This document shows, piece by piece, positions 51,528 through 60,830 of a DNA stretch of 64,000 nucleotides. How positions within the stretch are numbered: the stretch's first letter is position 1; every line of letters starts with the position of its first letter. The DNA comes from Actinomyces massiliensis 4401292 (lineage in GTDB: Bacteria > Actinomycetota > Actinomycetes > Actinomycetales > Actinomycetaceae), in contig NZ_JH711482.1 of assembly GCF_000269805.1 (NCBI RefSeq), positions 1-64,000 of the forward strand, given 5' to 3'. A program made the position numbers and the translations under genes. The notes below the pieces were generated by a model. It made no database searches. It saw only the letters and a list, made by a program, of their open reading frames with translations, and had not been told where the DNA came from.

Positions 51528-52559
51528 ATGGCACCGACCCGACGCTCCTCCCGAGGCTCCCGACGCACACCGGAAGGACCCGCCTGGGATCAGGTCGACC
51601 TCGCACCGGTCGTCCTCATCCGCGCGGGCGAGGAGATCCTCGCCGACCGCGCGGTGAGCCGGCTTCTGGCTCAAGCGCGTCAGCAGGATCCCTCCACCGA
51701 GATCAGCACGATCGAGGCCGCCGCCTACGAGCCCCACCAGCTCGACACCCTCGCGTCCCCCTCTCTCTTCGGCGAGCCGAAACTCGTGCTGGTGCCCGCC
51801 CTGGAGCAGATGAACGACGCGCTGTTGACGGACCTGCTGGCCTACATCTCCGCTCCGGCCCCCGAGGTCGTCGTCCTGCTGCGCCACAACGGCGGCCAGC
51901 GCGGCAGAAAGCTCCTCAACGCCCTGGCCAAGTCGCCCTACCCCGTGGTGACCATCGAGGCCGTCAAGTCTCCCAAGGACAAGGCCGCGCTCGTGAGCTC
52001 TGATGCGCGCCGCATGGGCCGCCGTATGGAGCCCGAGGCCGTTGGCGCGCTCGTCGACGCCCTCGGCTCCGATTTGCGCGAGCTGTGCTCGGCCGTCGAT
52101 CAGCTCGTCGCCGACACGCAGGGCACCATCACCCTCCAGGCGGTCAATACCTACTACGCGGGGCGATTCGAGGCCACCGGCTTCACCGTGGCGGATGCGG
52201 CGGCGGCGGGCAACGTCGCCAAGGCCATCACCGCTCTGCGTCACGCCATCGCCACCGGCACCGATCCAGTGCCGATCGTCGCCGCCCTGGCGATGAAGAT
52301 CCGTCAGCTGGCCCGTGTAGCCGCCCTGGGGGGCAGGCGGGGCATGAGTCCCAAGGATCTGGGTATGGCGCCCTGGCAGGTCGATCGCGCTCGCCGCGAG
52401 TTGTCCGGCTGGTCTGATGACGCCCTGGCCGTTGCCATTACCGCGGTCGCCCGAGCGGATGCCGAGGTCAAGGGCGAGGCGCGCGACCCCGTTCATGCCG
52501 TCGAGCGGGCAGTGCTCACCATCTGCAACGCCCGCCGGGGGCGGCTTCCCGCCCGTTGA
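51528..52559 (+). CDS. holA: DNA polymerase III subunit delta
   Basis: A 343-residue clamp-loader subunit that opens the beta clamp. The N-terminal domain has VVLIRAGEEILADRAVSRLL and the beta-interaction helix segment AYEPHQLDTLASPSLFGEPKLVLVPALE. The middle contains LSSDARRMGR-like lid residues and ELCSAVDQL, and the C-terminal collar domain is DAVHAVERAVLTICNARRG-like. A basic Pro/Arg-rich N-terminus of ~18 residues is extra. It follows comEC, as in other actinobacteria; rpsT, usually next, is here 5 kb away. Confidence 0.94.
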   Translation: MAPTRRSSRGSRRTPEGPAWDQVDLAPVVLIRAGEEILADRAVSRLLAQARQQDPSTEISTIEAAAYEPHQLDTLASPSLFGEPKLVLVPALEQMNDALLTDLLAYISAPAPEVVVLLRHNGGQRGRKLLNALAKSPYPVVTIEAVKSPKDKAALVSSDARRMGRRMEPEAVGALVDALGSDLRELCSAVDQLVADTQGTITLQAVNTYYAGRFEATGFTVADAAAAGNVAKAITALRHAIATGTDPVPIVAALAMKIRQLARVAALGGRRGMSPKDLGMAPWQVDRARRELSGWSDDALAVAITAVARADAEVKGEARDPVHAVERAVLTICNARRGRLPAR

Positions 52560-52608
52560 CGTCGCGCCTGAACCCTGAACCTTGAGTCCTGAGCTACTGC
52601 TGGTGTCG

Positions 52609-52638
52609 GGGCGCCTGCCCGGGGGACGGGCGGCGCCC
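52609..52638. terminator. Hairpin between convergent holA and ribE
   Basis: GGGCGCC-T-GCCC pairs with GGGC-GGCGCCC (11 bp with one bulged T) across a short G/A/C loop. It lies 50 nt after holA and 81 nt after the ribE stop on the other strand, so it may serve both. The rest of the 159-base gap is featureless. Confidence 0.55.
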
Positions 52639-52718
52639 GCCCGTCTCAATCAGCCGGCCGTTGAGGCGGCATTGCTGCGTTTACTGCGCGACTGACTCCT
52701 GCATTCCTGAGTCACGCA

Positions 52719-53384
52719 TCACCGCGCCTGCTGTGCGACCGTGCCCAGGAGACGCTCGATGTACTTGGCCATGACGTCGACTTCCAGGTTGACGCTGTCA
52801 CCTGGCTGTTTGACGCCCAGGGTCGTGCGGCGCAGGGTCTCGGGGATCAGGCAGACGGTCAGCGATCCCGAGGAGCCGGTGCTCTCTGAGACCTCGACTG
52901 TTCCGGCGACCTCGGCGGCTCTGATGACATCGGCGACATCGACCACGGTCAGCGACACCCCGTCGATGGCGATAGAGCCTTTGACCGCGACGTAGCGAGT
53001 CAGGTCCTCGGGCACCGAGACGCGCAGCATGTCCCAGTGGTCCTCGTGGCGGCGCTCGAGGATCTGTGCTGTGGCGTCGACATGGCCCTGAACGATATGC
53101 CCGCCCATGCGGTCGGCGGGGCGCAGCGCCCGCTCTAGGTTGACCGGACTGCCGACGGCCAGCTCGCCCAGTCCGGTCCGCTCGAGCGTCTCGGCCATGA
53201 GATCGGCGGTGAAGGCGTCGTGGCGGGGCTCGGCGACGGTCAGGCAGCACCCGTTGACGCAGATGGAGTCACCCGGTCGAGTCCCCTCCATGGCTCGCGG
53301 GGCGTGGACCGTCAGCCTTGCCGACGCCCCCGTGCGTTCCACGCGCTCCACGCGCCCGAGCTCCTCAACGATTCCGGTGAACAT
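52719..53384 (-). CDS. ribE: Riboflavin synthase, alpha subunit
   Basis: A 221-residue enzyme that dismutates two 6,7-dimethyl-8-ribityllumazines to riboflavin. It is made of two similar barrels, each with the family signature: MFTGIVEELGRVE at the start, then CVNGCCLTVAE, GGHIVQGHVD, and SIAIDGVSLTV and CLIPETLRRTT in the second half. AGGAGGATCATC precedes the ATG. Other riboflavin genes (ribD, ribBA, ribH) are not in the window, and no FMN riboswitch is seen in the 124 bases before it. Confidence 0.95.
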   Translation of the reverse strand: MFTGIVEELGRVERVERTGASARLTVHAPRAMEGTRPGDSICVNGCCLTVAEPRHDAFTADLMAETLERTGLGELAVGSPVNLERALRPADRMGGHIVQGHVDATAQILERRHEDHWDMLRVSVPEDLTRYVAVKGSIAIDGVSLTVVDVADVIRAAEVAGTVEVSESTGSSGSLTVCLIPETLRRTTLGVKQPGDSVNLEVDVMAKYIERLLGTVAQQAR

Positions 53385-53520
53385 GATGATCCTCCTGTGC
53401 CTGCGAGATGATGATGGCCGCGCCCCCTCCCGCCCCGGGGCCTTCAGGAACTCAGGACCTCAGGAAATCGGGACACGTGGGCAACACGGGAAATCCGGCG
53501 CGGCCGGGCTCTGATGCTCG

Positions 53521-55008
53521 TCAGCGCTTGCGGTACAACGACTTGGTCGCGTACACGGGCTCGTTGGTGACCTGGATTCCGAGAGAGCGGAAGATGCCCT
53601 CGTCCACGCTTCCCAGGATCGTCGAGGTGTGCACGTCGCACCCGCGCAGGTTCTCCAGCTGCGACAGGGCGAGTGCGGCGTTGCGGTCGCCGTTGGCCGA
53701 CACGGCCAGGGCGATGAGCACCTCGTCGGTGTGCAAGCGCGGGTTGTGACTTCCCAAGTGCTGGGTCTTGAGCGTTTGGATCGGCTCGATCGAGCTCTTG
53801 GACAGCAGGTCCACGTCCCGGCCGATCCCCGCCAGACGCTTGAGCGCGTTGAGCAGCATGGCCGAGCAGCAGCCCAGCAGCGGGGAGGTCTTGCCGAGCT
53901 CGATCGTCCCGTCGGGCAGCTCGATCGCGGAGGCGGGCGCTCCGGTGGATGCCGCCAGGCGCAGTGTGGGCGGCACCACGGGACGATCCTTCTTCTCGAT
54001 ACCGAGCCTGGACATGAGCAGAGAGATGCGTGCGGATTGAACCGGGTCGGTCATGTTGCGCTTCTCGTCCACGAGCGCCTTGTAATAACGACGGATGACC
54101 TCCTGCTTGCTGGCCTCGCGGCAGACCTCGTCGTTGCTGATGCAGGAGCCCGCCATGTTGACGCCCATCTCCGTGGGGGACCGGTAGGGCGAGGCCCCCA
54201 GGATCTCCTCGAACAGGCGGGTCAGGACGGGGAAGACCTCGACATCGCGGTTGTAGTTGACGGTCTGGATGCCGTGGGCGGCCAGGTGGAAGGGATCGAT
54301 CATGTTGACGTCGTCGAGGTCTGCGGTAGCGGCCTCGTAGGCGATGTTCACCGGGTGATCCAGGGGCAGGTTCCAGATCGGGAAGGTCTCGAACTTGGCG
54401 TAGCCGGAGGACAGGCCGCGGGCATGGTCGTGGTACATCTGCGACAGGCAGGTGGCCATCTTGCCGCTGCCCGGCCCCGGAGCGGTGACGACGACGAGAT
54501 TGCGGGACGTCTCGATGTACTCATTGCGCCCATAGCCCTGCTCGGAGACGATGAGGGCGACGTCCCCGGGATATCCGGGGATCGGATAGTGGCGGTAGAC
54601 CGTGATGCCCAGCTTCTCCAGCTTGCGCTTGAAGTCCCGGGCCTGGGGGTTGTCCTCGGTCCACTGGGTGATGACGACGCTTCCCACCAGCAGGCCGTAG
54701 GAGCGGAAGGCGTCGATGTGCCGCAGAACCTCGTCCTCGTAGCCGGTGCCGAGGTCCGCGCGAACCTTGTTCCGGGCGAGATCCCTCGCATTGACGGCGA
54801 CGATGATCTCGACCTCGTCGGCGAGCTCGGCGAGCATGACGATCTTGTTGTCCGGGGTGAAGCCGGGCAGTACGCGCGAAGCGTGCATATCATCGATGAG
54901 CTTGCCCCCGAACTCAAGGTAGAGCTTGCCGCCGAACTGGGCACGGCGCTCCGCAATGCGCTCGGACTGCATGCGCAAGTACTTGTCCCGATCGAAGCCT
55001 ATGCGCAT
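53521..55008 (-). CDS. DUF1846 family protein
   Basis: A 495-residue soluble protein of the DUF1846 family, found in Gram-positive bacteria. Conserved stretches include [16 protein letters not shown] at the start, [44 protein letters not shown] (a P-loop-like GPGSGK segment) and [20 protein letters not shown]. The biological role is unknown; the glycine-rich loop suggests nucleotide binding. I start at ATG 55008 with AGGAG 5 nt upstream; the GTG at 55014 overlaps that site. ribE lies 136 nt downstream on the same strand. Confidence 0.92.
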   Translation of the reverse strand: MRIGFDRDKYLRMQSERIAERRAQFGGKLYLEFGGKLIDDMHASRVLPGFTPDNKIVMLAELADEVEIIVAVNARDLARNKVRADLGTGYEDEVLRHIDAFRSYGLLVGSVVITQWTEDNPQARDFKRKLEKLGITVYRHYPIPGYPGDVALIVSEQGYGRNEYIETSRNLVVVTAPGPGSGKMATCLSQMYHDHARGLSSGYAKFETFPIWNLPLDHPVNIAYEAATADLDDVNMIDPFHLAAHGIQTVNYNRDVEVFPVLTRLFEEILGASPYRSPTEMGVNMAGSCISNDEVCREASKQEVIRRYYKALVDEKRNMTDPVQSARISLLMSRLGIEKKDRPVVPPTLRLAASTGAPASAIELPDGTIELGKTSPLLGCCSAMLLNALKRLAGIGRDVDLLSKSSIEPIQTLKTQHLGSHNPRLHTDEVLIALAVSANGDRNAALALSQLENLRGCDVHTSTILGSVDEGIFRSLGIQVTNEPVYATKSLYRKR

Positions 55009-55136
55009 GCGCACTCCTGACTGAGTTGTGAATTGACTGGGGCGAGATGAATCAGTTCGGCCAGATCGCGCCGGCCTTCAGCATCTTAACGCTGCCGGAC
55101 GTCGGTCGCCGTGAGGCGGGCGTAAGCCACGCCATC

Positions 55137-55170
55137 GTGAAGATCTCACAACATTTCTTTAAGATATAAA
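55137..55170. promoter_or_regulatory. Dyad and AT-rich promoter region of the MMPL gene
   Basis: GTGA-N5-TCAC (55137-55149) precedes an AT-rich run holding TAAGAT (55160-55165) and TATAAA (55165-55170), both possible -10 elements. The MMPL gene starts at 55192 with GAAAGG upstream. The dyad is where a repressor such as a TetR protein could bind; none is encoded nearby. It lies between divergent genes, so it could also affect DUF1846. Confidence 0.4.
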
Positions 55171-55191
55171 CACCCCTGAAAGGTTTATTTT

Positions 55192-57558
55192 ATGAACAAT
55201 GCGTCGTCCGCCGAATCCGCTGAGACCACTGATTCCGCCGATTCGGACCAATCAGCATCTACTCCATCTGCACCATCCGCACCGCCTGGATCACGCGCGT
55301 CGTCACCGTGGGTCCAGCAAGTCTCGAAATACCCGCAGTCCTCGGCATCGGGAATGAGCCGAGCGCCCAGGTGGCTGCGTGTCCTCCTGCCCGCCGTGCT
55401 CATCCTGGTATGGGTGAGCGCTGCGGGGATCGGGGGACCCTACTTCGGCCGTGTCTCCGAGGTGTCCTCCAATGACCAAACGGCCTTCCTTCCGGAGTCC
55501 GCCGACGCCACCCAGGTTCAACACGTGCTCGGTGAGTTCACCGACTCCGACGAGGTACCCGCGATCGCTGTCTTCGTCGGCGACAGCGAGCTGAGCCAGG
55601 ACCAGCTCGAGCAGATCAGTCAACAGGTCGGTGGACTCGCAGAGATCGAGGGCGTGGGCACTCCATCTCCCGCGCTGCCCTCCGAGGACGGGATGGCTGT
55701 CCAGGCCTTCGTGCCCATCGACTCCGGGACCGATATCGCCGACGTGGCGAACGCAGTTTCCGACACCCTGCGTGCCGAGGCGCCTGAAGGAGTCACTGTC
55801 CACCTCACGGGCCCGGCCGGCCTGAGCGCCGACCTCATCGGGGCCTTCGCCGGTATTGACGGCCTGCTCCTGGGAGTGGCTCTCCTGGTGGTGCTCGTCA
55901 TTCTCCTGTTCGTCTACCGCTCCGTCCTGCTGCCGGTGGCCGTGCTCTCGACCAGCCTGTTCGCCCTGTGCGCCGCCCTGCTGACGATATGGTGGCTCGC
56001 CAAGTGGGGGATCCTGCTCCTGAGCGGCCAGACCCAGGGGATCCTGTTCATCCTCGTGATCGGGGCGGCAACGGATTACTCCCTACTCCTCGTCGCCCGC
56101 TACCGCGAGGAGCTGCGGGTGACTCAGGACGCCTGGCAGGCCTGCTGGAAAGCTCTCAAGGGCTCGGTTGAGCCGATCGTGGCCTCCGGCGGGACAGTCA
56201 TCGCCGGGCTGCTCACACTGACCCTGTCCGATCTGAAGTCGAACAGCACACTGGGGCCGGTCACCGCGATCGGCATCGTCTTCGCCATGGTCTCCGCCCT
56301 GACGCTTCTGCCGGCCATCCTGGTGCTGTTCGGACGCACCGCCTTCTGGCCGAAGCGGCCGCTCTACGAACCCGAGGCGGTTGCCGCCGATCACAGTGGT
56401 GCCTCCTCCGGCCTGTGGGCCAGGATCTCCCGTCTGCTGGGGGAGCGTCCGCGCATGGTCTGGGTGGTCACCGCCGTCGTCCTGCTCGTGGGGGCCCTTG
56501 GCGTCACCCAGCTCAAGGCCGACGGCGTGCCCTCCTCGGATCTGGTCCTGGGCGCCTCTCAGGCGCGCGAGGGACAGGTCGCACTGGGCGAGCACTTCCC
56601 GGGAGGGTCCGGCAGTCCCGTGAGGGTGGTGGCAGGTGAGGAGCAGCTTCAAGCGGTTTCCGACGTGCTGCTCGCCAGCCCCGGGATCGACGGGGTGAGC
56701 GTGACCTCCGCCGACTCGCCCAGCGGTTCGGCGCCGGTCACCGAGGACGGCATCACCGCCTACGGGCCGCCCGGAACTCCCGCACCCGCGCCCACCGTTG
56801 TGGATGGCCGCGTTCTCATTCAGGGCACGCTGGTCGATGCGGCGGACTCTCAGGCCGCGGGCGATACGGTGCGCGATCTGCGCGCCGAGCTCTCCCAGGA
56901 GGCTCCGGGCGCACTGGTCGGGGGCGTGACGGCCACGGCCGTGGACACCAACAGGGCTGCGATTCATGACCGCAACCTCATCATTCCGATCATCCTCGTC
57001 GTCATCCTGCTCATCCTCATTGCGCTGCTGCGCTCCGTTGTCGCACCGGTGCTGCTCATCGCGACCACGGTGATCTCGTTCGGCACTGCCATGGGGGTCT
57101 CCGCCGTCGTGTTCAACCACCTTCTGCACTTCCCGGGCGCCGATCCCGCGGTGCCGTTGTACGGCTTCGTCTTCCTCGTCGCCCTGGGCATCGACTACAA
57201 CATCTTCCTGATGACCCGAGTGCGAGAGGAGGCGATCGAGCACGGCACTCGTGAGGGAATTCTGCGAGGGCTCACCATCACGGCGGGGGTCATCACCTCG
57301 GCGGGCATGGTGCTGGCTGCGACCTTCGCGTCCTTGGCCGTGATTCCGATCCTCTTCCTCGCTCAGCTCGCCTTCATCGTCGCCTTCGGCGTCCTGCTCG
57401 ACACCTTCGTCGTGCGTTCGCTGCTCGTGCCGGCCCTGTCCTATGACATCGGCAGGGCGATCTGGTGGCCATCCCGGCTCGTCCGGAAGGCCGACGACGC
57501 ACCCCTGCCGGTCAGGGATGACCAGGATGCTCCTGGCGGCACCGACGGCGCAAAGTAG
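55192..57558 (+). CDS. MMPL/RND family membrane transporter
   Basis: A 788-residue transporter with two homologous halves of the MMPL fold. A Ser/Ala-rich cytoplasmic N-terminus of ~60 residues is followed by helix 1 (LPAVLILVWVSAAGIGG), an outer domain (about 80-215) and five helices, with ILVIGAATDYSLLLVARYREE carrying the Asp-Tyr pair for proton coupling. The second half repeats this, with LVALGIDYNIFLMTRVREE. Lipid, glycolipid or drug export is likely; the substrate is unknown. GAAAGG is about 9 nt before the ATG. Double hairpins follow the stop. Confidence 0.93.
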   Translation: MNNASSAESAETTDSADSDQSASTPSAPSAPPGSRASSPWVQQVSKYPQSSASGMSRAPRWLRVLLPAVLILVWVSAAGIGGPYFGRVSEVSSNDQTAFLPESADATQVQHVLGEFTDSDEVPAIAVFVGDSELSQDQLEQISQQVGGLAEIEGVGTPSPALPSEDGMAVQAFVPIDSGTDIADVANAVSDTLRAEAPEGVTVHLTGPAGLSADLIGAFAGIDGLLLGVALLVVLVILLFVYRSVLLPVAVLSTSLFALCAALLTIWWLAKWGILLLSGQTQGILFILVIGAATDYSLLLVARYREELRVTQDAWQACWKALKGSVEPIVASGGTVIAGLLTLTLSDLKSNSTLGPVTAIGIVFAMVSALTLLPAILVLFGRTAFWPKRPLYEPEAVAADHSGASSGLWARISRLLGERPRMVWVVTAVVLLVGALGVTQLKADGVPSSDLVLGASQAREGQVALGEHFPGGSGSPVRVVAGEEQLQAVSDVLLASPGIDGVSVTSADSPSGSAPVTEDGITAYGPPGTPAPAPTVVDGRVLIQGTLVDAADSQAAGDTVRDLRAELSQEAPGALVGGVTATAVDTNRAAIHDRNLIIPIILVVILLILIALLRSVVAPVLLIATTVISFGTAMGVSAVVFNHLLHFPGADPAVPLYGFVFLVALGIDYNIFLMTRVREEAIEHGTREGILRGLTITAGVITSAGMVLAATFASLAVIPILFLAQLAFIVAFGVLLDTFVVRSLLVPALSYDIGRAIWWPSRLVRKADDAPLPVRDDQDAPGGTDGAK

Positions 57559-57581
57559 GTCTGCAGAGTAGGTCTACTGAC

Positions 57582-57635
57582 ACGGCTCGGAGAGCCGTCA
57601 AGGGCGCCTCCCCATAGCAGGGAGGCGCCCTTGAC
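57582..57635. terminator. Two abutting hairpins between mmpL and rpsT
   Basis: Hairpin A: ACGGCTC-GGA-GAGCCGT (57582-57598). Hairpin B: GTCAAGGGCGCCTCCC pairs perfectly over 16 bp with its complement across CATAGCA (57597-57635). They share two bases (57597-57598), so both cannot form fully at once. Hairpin B is a strong bidirectional terminator candidate for the convergent mmpL and rpsT genes. Confidence 0.8.
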
Positions 57636-57714
57636 GTAACGTCTGGCTGCGGCTGTTCGGGCCGGCCCGAGCCGGCGCCTGCGGATGCCGATCCCGATCG
57701 GCTCTCAGCCGGCC

Positions 57715-57975
57715 TCAGAGAGTGGCGACGCGCTTGGCGAGCTTGGACTTGCGGTTCGCGGCCTGGTTCTTGTGGATGACGCCCTTGGAGACGGCCTTGT
57801 CCAGCTTGCGGGAGGCCTTCCGCAGGTGCTCCTCGGCGGCGGCCTTGTCGCCGGCGTCGATGGCCTCCCGGACGCGACGCACATAGGTCTTGAGCTCGGA
57901 CTTGACGGACTGGTTGCGCAGGCGGGCCTTCTCGTTGGTCTTGATGCGCTTGATCTGGGACTTGATGTTCGCCAC
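57715..57975 (-). CDS. rpsT: 30S ribosomal protein S20
   Basis: An 86-residue, very basic helical protein that binds 16S rRNA in the small subunit. The opening [21 protein letters not shown] and the closing [18 protein letters not shown] are typical. The GTG start at 57975 (Met after initiation) gives the exact family length. It usually follows holA in actinobacteria but is separated here by ribE, the DUF1846 gene and the mmpL gene. Long leader upstream. Confidence 0.97.
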   Translation of the reverse strand: MANIKSQIKRIKTNEKARLRNQSVKSELKTYVRRVREAIDAGDKAAAEEHLRKASRKLDKAVSKGVIHKNQAANRKSKLAKRVATL

Positions 57976-58287
57976 GGTTGGTGAGAGCTTTCTTGAATCG
58001 AGTGTGGTCAGCGGCCGGAGAGGAGGGTTCGCGCACACGGGTCCGACGAGAGCTGGTGGAAGCACGCGACGAGACCCGGTCGCCGGACCCCGCAGCCGGC
58101 CAGGCCAGAGGTCCAAGAAAGCACTTTAGCATTTGTCGCCGTGGTGGCCTCGGGGAGCTGCTCGCACGTGAACGTGAGGTTTGTCGCGGATCGCTGGACG
58201 ACTCCTCGCCTCACCTGACCGGAATCCGCGATCGAGGTTGTCTCGGTTGTCTCGCACGCGGCCGCTCGTGAGGAGGATCTTACTGCC
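57976..58287 (-). promoter_or_regulatory. rpsT leader and promoter region
   Basis: A 312-base stretch without a gene. On the minus strand TAAAGT (58123-58128) is a good -10 candidate and would give a leader of roughly 140 nt for rpsT. S20 is autoregulated through its leader in some bacteria, so a long untranslated region is reasonable. A 9-bp tandem duplication GGTTGTCTC lies at 58236-58253, near the end of the PemK-like gene. No terminator for that gene is obvious. Confidence 0.45.
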
Positions 58288-58989
58288 CTACCCCCAATGA
58301 GCGCGCAGGGCCGCGACGACTCCGTCGAAGACGCCACGGCTCATGGTGGCCCCCTCGCGACGCACCGCGGAGGGCTCGACCACCAGCAGACGGTCCAGGC
58401 GCACTTCGCTGGGCCGTCCCCGGGAGTCCCAGTCCCCAGTGCCGACATCGTGCCAGTAGCGTCCCCACCGGGCCTCCTGGGCGGCGTCGCGATCATGGTC
58501 CTTGCTCGTCATCTGCGCCACGACCAGCCGCTCACCGGACGCGGACTCAGCCTGACGGGCGAGCACGAGGACCGGTCGATCCTTGCCCTGGGACGCATCC
58601 TCTTCGTAAGGCACCCAGGTCCACACGACCTCACCGGGGTCGGGCTCGCCATCGGGATCGGGGGAGTAGGCGAAGTCGGGCAGGCCCAGGGCGCCGACGT
58701 CGTAGACGCTCGCCTCGGACGGGGCCTGAACCGACGGCGATCCATCGCCCGAGCGCGAGTCGTGCCGCCGGCCCGGGTGCTGCGATGACGATCGTGATGG
58801 CGCGGGGTGGGCGGTTCGCTCCGAGGAAGAGGCAGAACCCTGATGGCCGGTCGGCTCGACGTCCTGCGCCGCCTCCGTGACAGTGCTGCGCCGCTGCAGC
58901 TCTCCCTTGACGGCGTCGGTTACCGCGCTCTTGGCGGCGGGTCCGAAGATGCTGAAGATGCTGAGGATCCGGCTGAGGAGGGAGGCCAT
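58288..58989 (-). CDS. PemK/MazF-like protein with long N-terminal extension
   Basis: A 233-residue protein. The C-terminal ~120 residues match the PemK/MazF fold: PDPGEVVWTWVPYEEDASQGKDRPVLVLAR at the start, then VVAQMTSKDHDRD and a closing RPSEVRLDRLLVVEP segment. MazF-type toxins cut mRNA, but no antitoxin ORF lies beside it. The N-terminal ~100 residues are a short hydrophobic/amphipathic start (SLLSRILSIFSIFG) plus a Ser/Arg/His-rich disordered region, unusual for a toxin of ~110 residues. I start at ATG 58989 since TATGGT lies seven bases upstream. It may be a non-toxic housekeeping relative. Confidence 0.75.
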   Translation of the reverse strand: MASLLSRILSIFSIFGPAAKSAVTDAVKGELQRRSTVTEAAQDVEPTGHQGSASSSERTAHPAPSRSSSQHPGRRHDSRSGDGSPSVQAPSEASVYDVGALGLPDFAYSPDPDGEPDPGEVVWTWVPYEEDASQGKDRPVLVLARQAESASGERLVVAQMTSKDHDRDAAQEARWGRYWHDVGTGDWDSRGRPSEVRLDRLLVVEPSAVRREGATMSRGVFDGVVAALRAHWG

Positions 58990-58996
58990 GGCCAGC

Positions 58997-59002
58997 ACCA
59001 TA
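58997..59002 (-). promoter_or_regulatory. -10 hexamer TATGGT of the PemK-like gene
   Basis: On the minus strand TATGGT is followed by GCTGGCC and the ATG at 58989: a 7-nt gap, no ribosome-binding site, so a leaderless mRNA is likely. Confidence 0.5.
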
Positions 59003-59133
59003 GACGATCTGCCGACCTGTTGACGCCGCCGGGGCTCATCTGCACCTGGGCGGCGCTCCGCGGAGTCTTGGGGTCCTTCGGGGACCGCCGCCGAGCGCAG
59101 GGCGAGTCGGGCGGGTCGGCTACCGGCTATCGG

Positions 59134-60003
59134 CTACCGGGCCCCGCCGGTGCGCCGTGCCACGGTGATCAGCAGCCCCCAGCACACGAGCGCCGAGAGG
59201 GCCGTTCCCGCCAGCAGGGTCGCCACGCCGCCGACATCCATGGCAGCGGAGCCGCTCACGGCCGTGCTGCCCAGGGTGAGCGCCCGAGTCACCAGCGCCT
59301 GTGGCCACACGTTGGCGACCCAACTGCCGTTCATGACCAGCGCCATGCTCACCACCAGGCCGGGGACGCACACGGCCACCGGTGCCGCGAAGGATCGCAT
59401 CCGCATGCTCAGCAGGGACTGCACGGCGATCAGGGGCTGTGCCGCGAGGATACTGAGCAGGCACTCGGCCACGAAGGCCGCCGGCGGGGCGGCGCCCAGA
59501 CCGAGGCCCGCTCCGACCGCCCAGGTCAGGAGCATGACGACCATCTGCATAGCGGCTGCGGGCGCCGTCATGACCAGGGTCTTGGCGGCGGCGATAGCAA
59601 CCGGGCTGTGCTCGGTGGTGCGCATCGTGTTCCAACTCGTGCCGCGGTGCTCGGGACGCCACGACGCTGCGGCCAACAGGGCGAGGCCCAGGGAGCAGAA
59701 GAACATTCCGTAGAAGATGAAGACCTGGGAGGTCAGGCTGTCCCAGCCGTGGGACAACTGTGACCGATTCATCATGTAGTTGACCGATCCGGATACGACC
59801 GCCAGGACGGGCAGGATGAGGGCGACCACCCACACCGATGAGCGTCGCAACTTGAGAGCCTCGACCGCGATGAGCGCAGTGAAACCAGTGAAGGCAGTAT
59901 GCCGGGGTCTTCCGGCCGGTTCGGTGCGGAACCGGTGAGAATCGGGGACACGGGTCGCAGATGCAGGATTCATAGGAGCCACAGGAGTCATATCAGTAGT
60001 CAT
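59134..60003 (-). CDS. ABC-2 type permease, lantibiotic-immunity class (second subunit)
   Basis: A 289-residue membrane protein with about six helices and a hydrophilic ~45-residue N-terminus. TALIAVEALKLRRSSVWVVALILPVLAVVSG is the usual opening of LanE/LanG-like (BcrB-type) permeases. GAGGTGATTCCC precedes the ATG at 60003. It follows the first permease by 5 nt and the ATPase gene before that, forming a three-gene transporter. Such systems remove lantibiotics or bacitracin-like compounds from the membrane; here the substrate is unknown. Confidence 0.85.
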   Translation of the reverse strand: MTTDMTPVAPMNPASATRVPDSHRFRTEPAGRPRHTAFTGFTALIAVEALKLRRSSVWVVALILPVLAVVSGSVNYMMNRSQLSHGWDSLTSQVFIFYGMFFCSLGLALLAAASWRPEHRGTSWNTMRTTEHSPVAIAAAKTLVMTAPAAAMQMVVMLLTWAVGAGLGLGAAPPAAFVAECLLSILAAQPLIAVQSLLSMRMRSFAAPVAVCVPGLVVSMALVMNGSWVANVWPQALVTRALTLGSTAVSGSAAMDVGGVATLLAGTALSALVCWGLLITVARRTGGAR

Positions 60004-60008
60004 GGGAA

Positions 60009-60830
60009 TCACCTCTCGATCCGGTCGAGCCGCCGAGTTGCCGCGATGAACAGGACGGCGGCCAGGATCAGGAAGGCGACCACCCATCCCAGAGGAGGCA
60101 TGGTGTGTTGGGCGTATTGGGTGTTCGTGTCAACCCGGGCGCAGGAGATGACCGCGTAGTAGCCCCAAGGTGCCAGGCGGGCGACCCAGGCGGGCGCCAG
60201 CAGCATGTAGACGGCGACGAAAGAGCCGAGCAGACCGACTCCGACCCCGATGAGCTGGTTCTCCTTGACCGCCGCCAGCCACACGTGGAAGGCGCACAGG
60301 GCCAGGTCGACGGCGATCAGCCCAGCGGTGTACAGCGCCCACGGGCCGGGACTGAGCGGGACGGCGACTCCCGCCAGGCGCGCCGAGCCGACCAGGGCCA
60401 GGCTCTGGCAGGTGATGGCGGGCGCGATTACCAGACTCAGGGCCACCACCTTGGCCCGGCACAGCGCTCCCGGGGTGCGCCCGGCGGTGGCGAAGAGCGT
60501 CCATCCCGCCCCGGAGTGCTCGATGTCGGTCTGGCGGCTGGCGAGGACCGCGGCCAGGATCGGCCCGGTGATCGCGGACATGAGGGTGTAGTTCAGGAGC
60601 AGCTCCTCCCAGATACGGGAGTCGGGGGAGGAGAAGCCCGCGCGCGCGGATGCGGAGAACAGGTTCGCCGCCGACAGGGCGACCGTGGCGGCTGCGAGCG
60701 CCGCGGCCACCGGCACGGTGCGCAGGCGCCGCATCTTGCTCAGTTCGAGTCCGATGGAGGCGCGCCGCGGGCGGTGCCCGAGGACAGGCGCGGCGGCGTT
60801 CGTCCCGGTGCTCATTCCGATACTCATCAC
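60009..60830 (-). CDS. ABC-2 type permease, lantibiotic-immunity class (first subunit)
   Basis: A 273-residue permease with six predicted helices; ASIGLELSKMRRLRTVPVAAALAAATVAL near the start is the typical amphipathic element plus first helix. It resembles the second permease in layout, so the two probably form a heterodimeric channel. Its start overlaps the ATPase stop (60827-60830). The short Thr/Ala-rich N-terminus is not conserved-looking. Regulation is likely by the divergent two-component system. Confidence 0.85.
   Translation of the reverse strand: MMSIGMSTGTNAAAPVLGHRPRRASIGLELSKMRRLRTVPVAAALAAATVALSAANLFSASARAGFSSPDSRIWEELLLNYTLMSAITGPILAAVLASRQTDIEHSGAGWTLFATAGRTPGALCRAKVVALSLVIAPAITCQSLALVGSARLAGVAVPLSPGPWALYTAGLIAVDLALCAFHVWLAAVKENQLIGVGVGLLGSFVAVYMLLAPAWVARLAPWGYYAVISCARVDTNTQYAQHTMPPLGWVVAFLILAAVLFIAATRRLDRIER

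Noticed and set aside
53385-53520. Possible FMN riboswitch upstream of ribE
   Set aside because: The 136 bases show none of the conserved RFN segments, and ribE has a plain AGGAGG ribosome-binding site. Only short CAGGA/CTCAGGA repeats are present.
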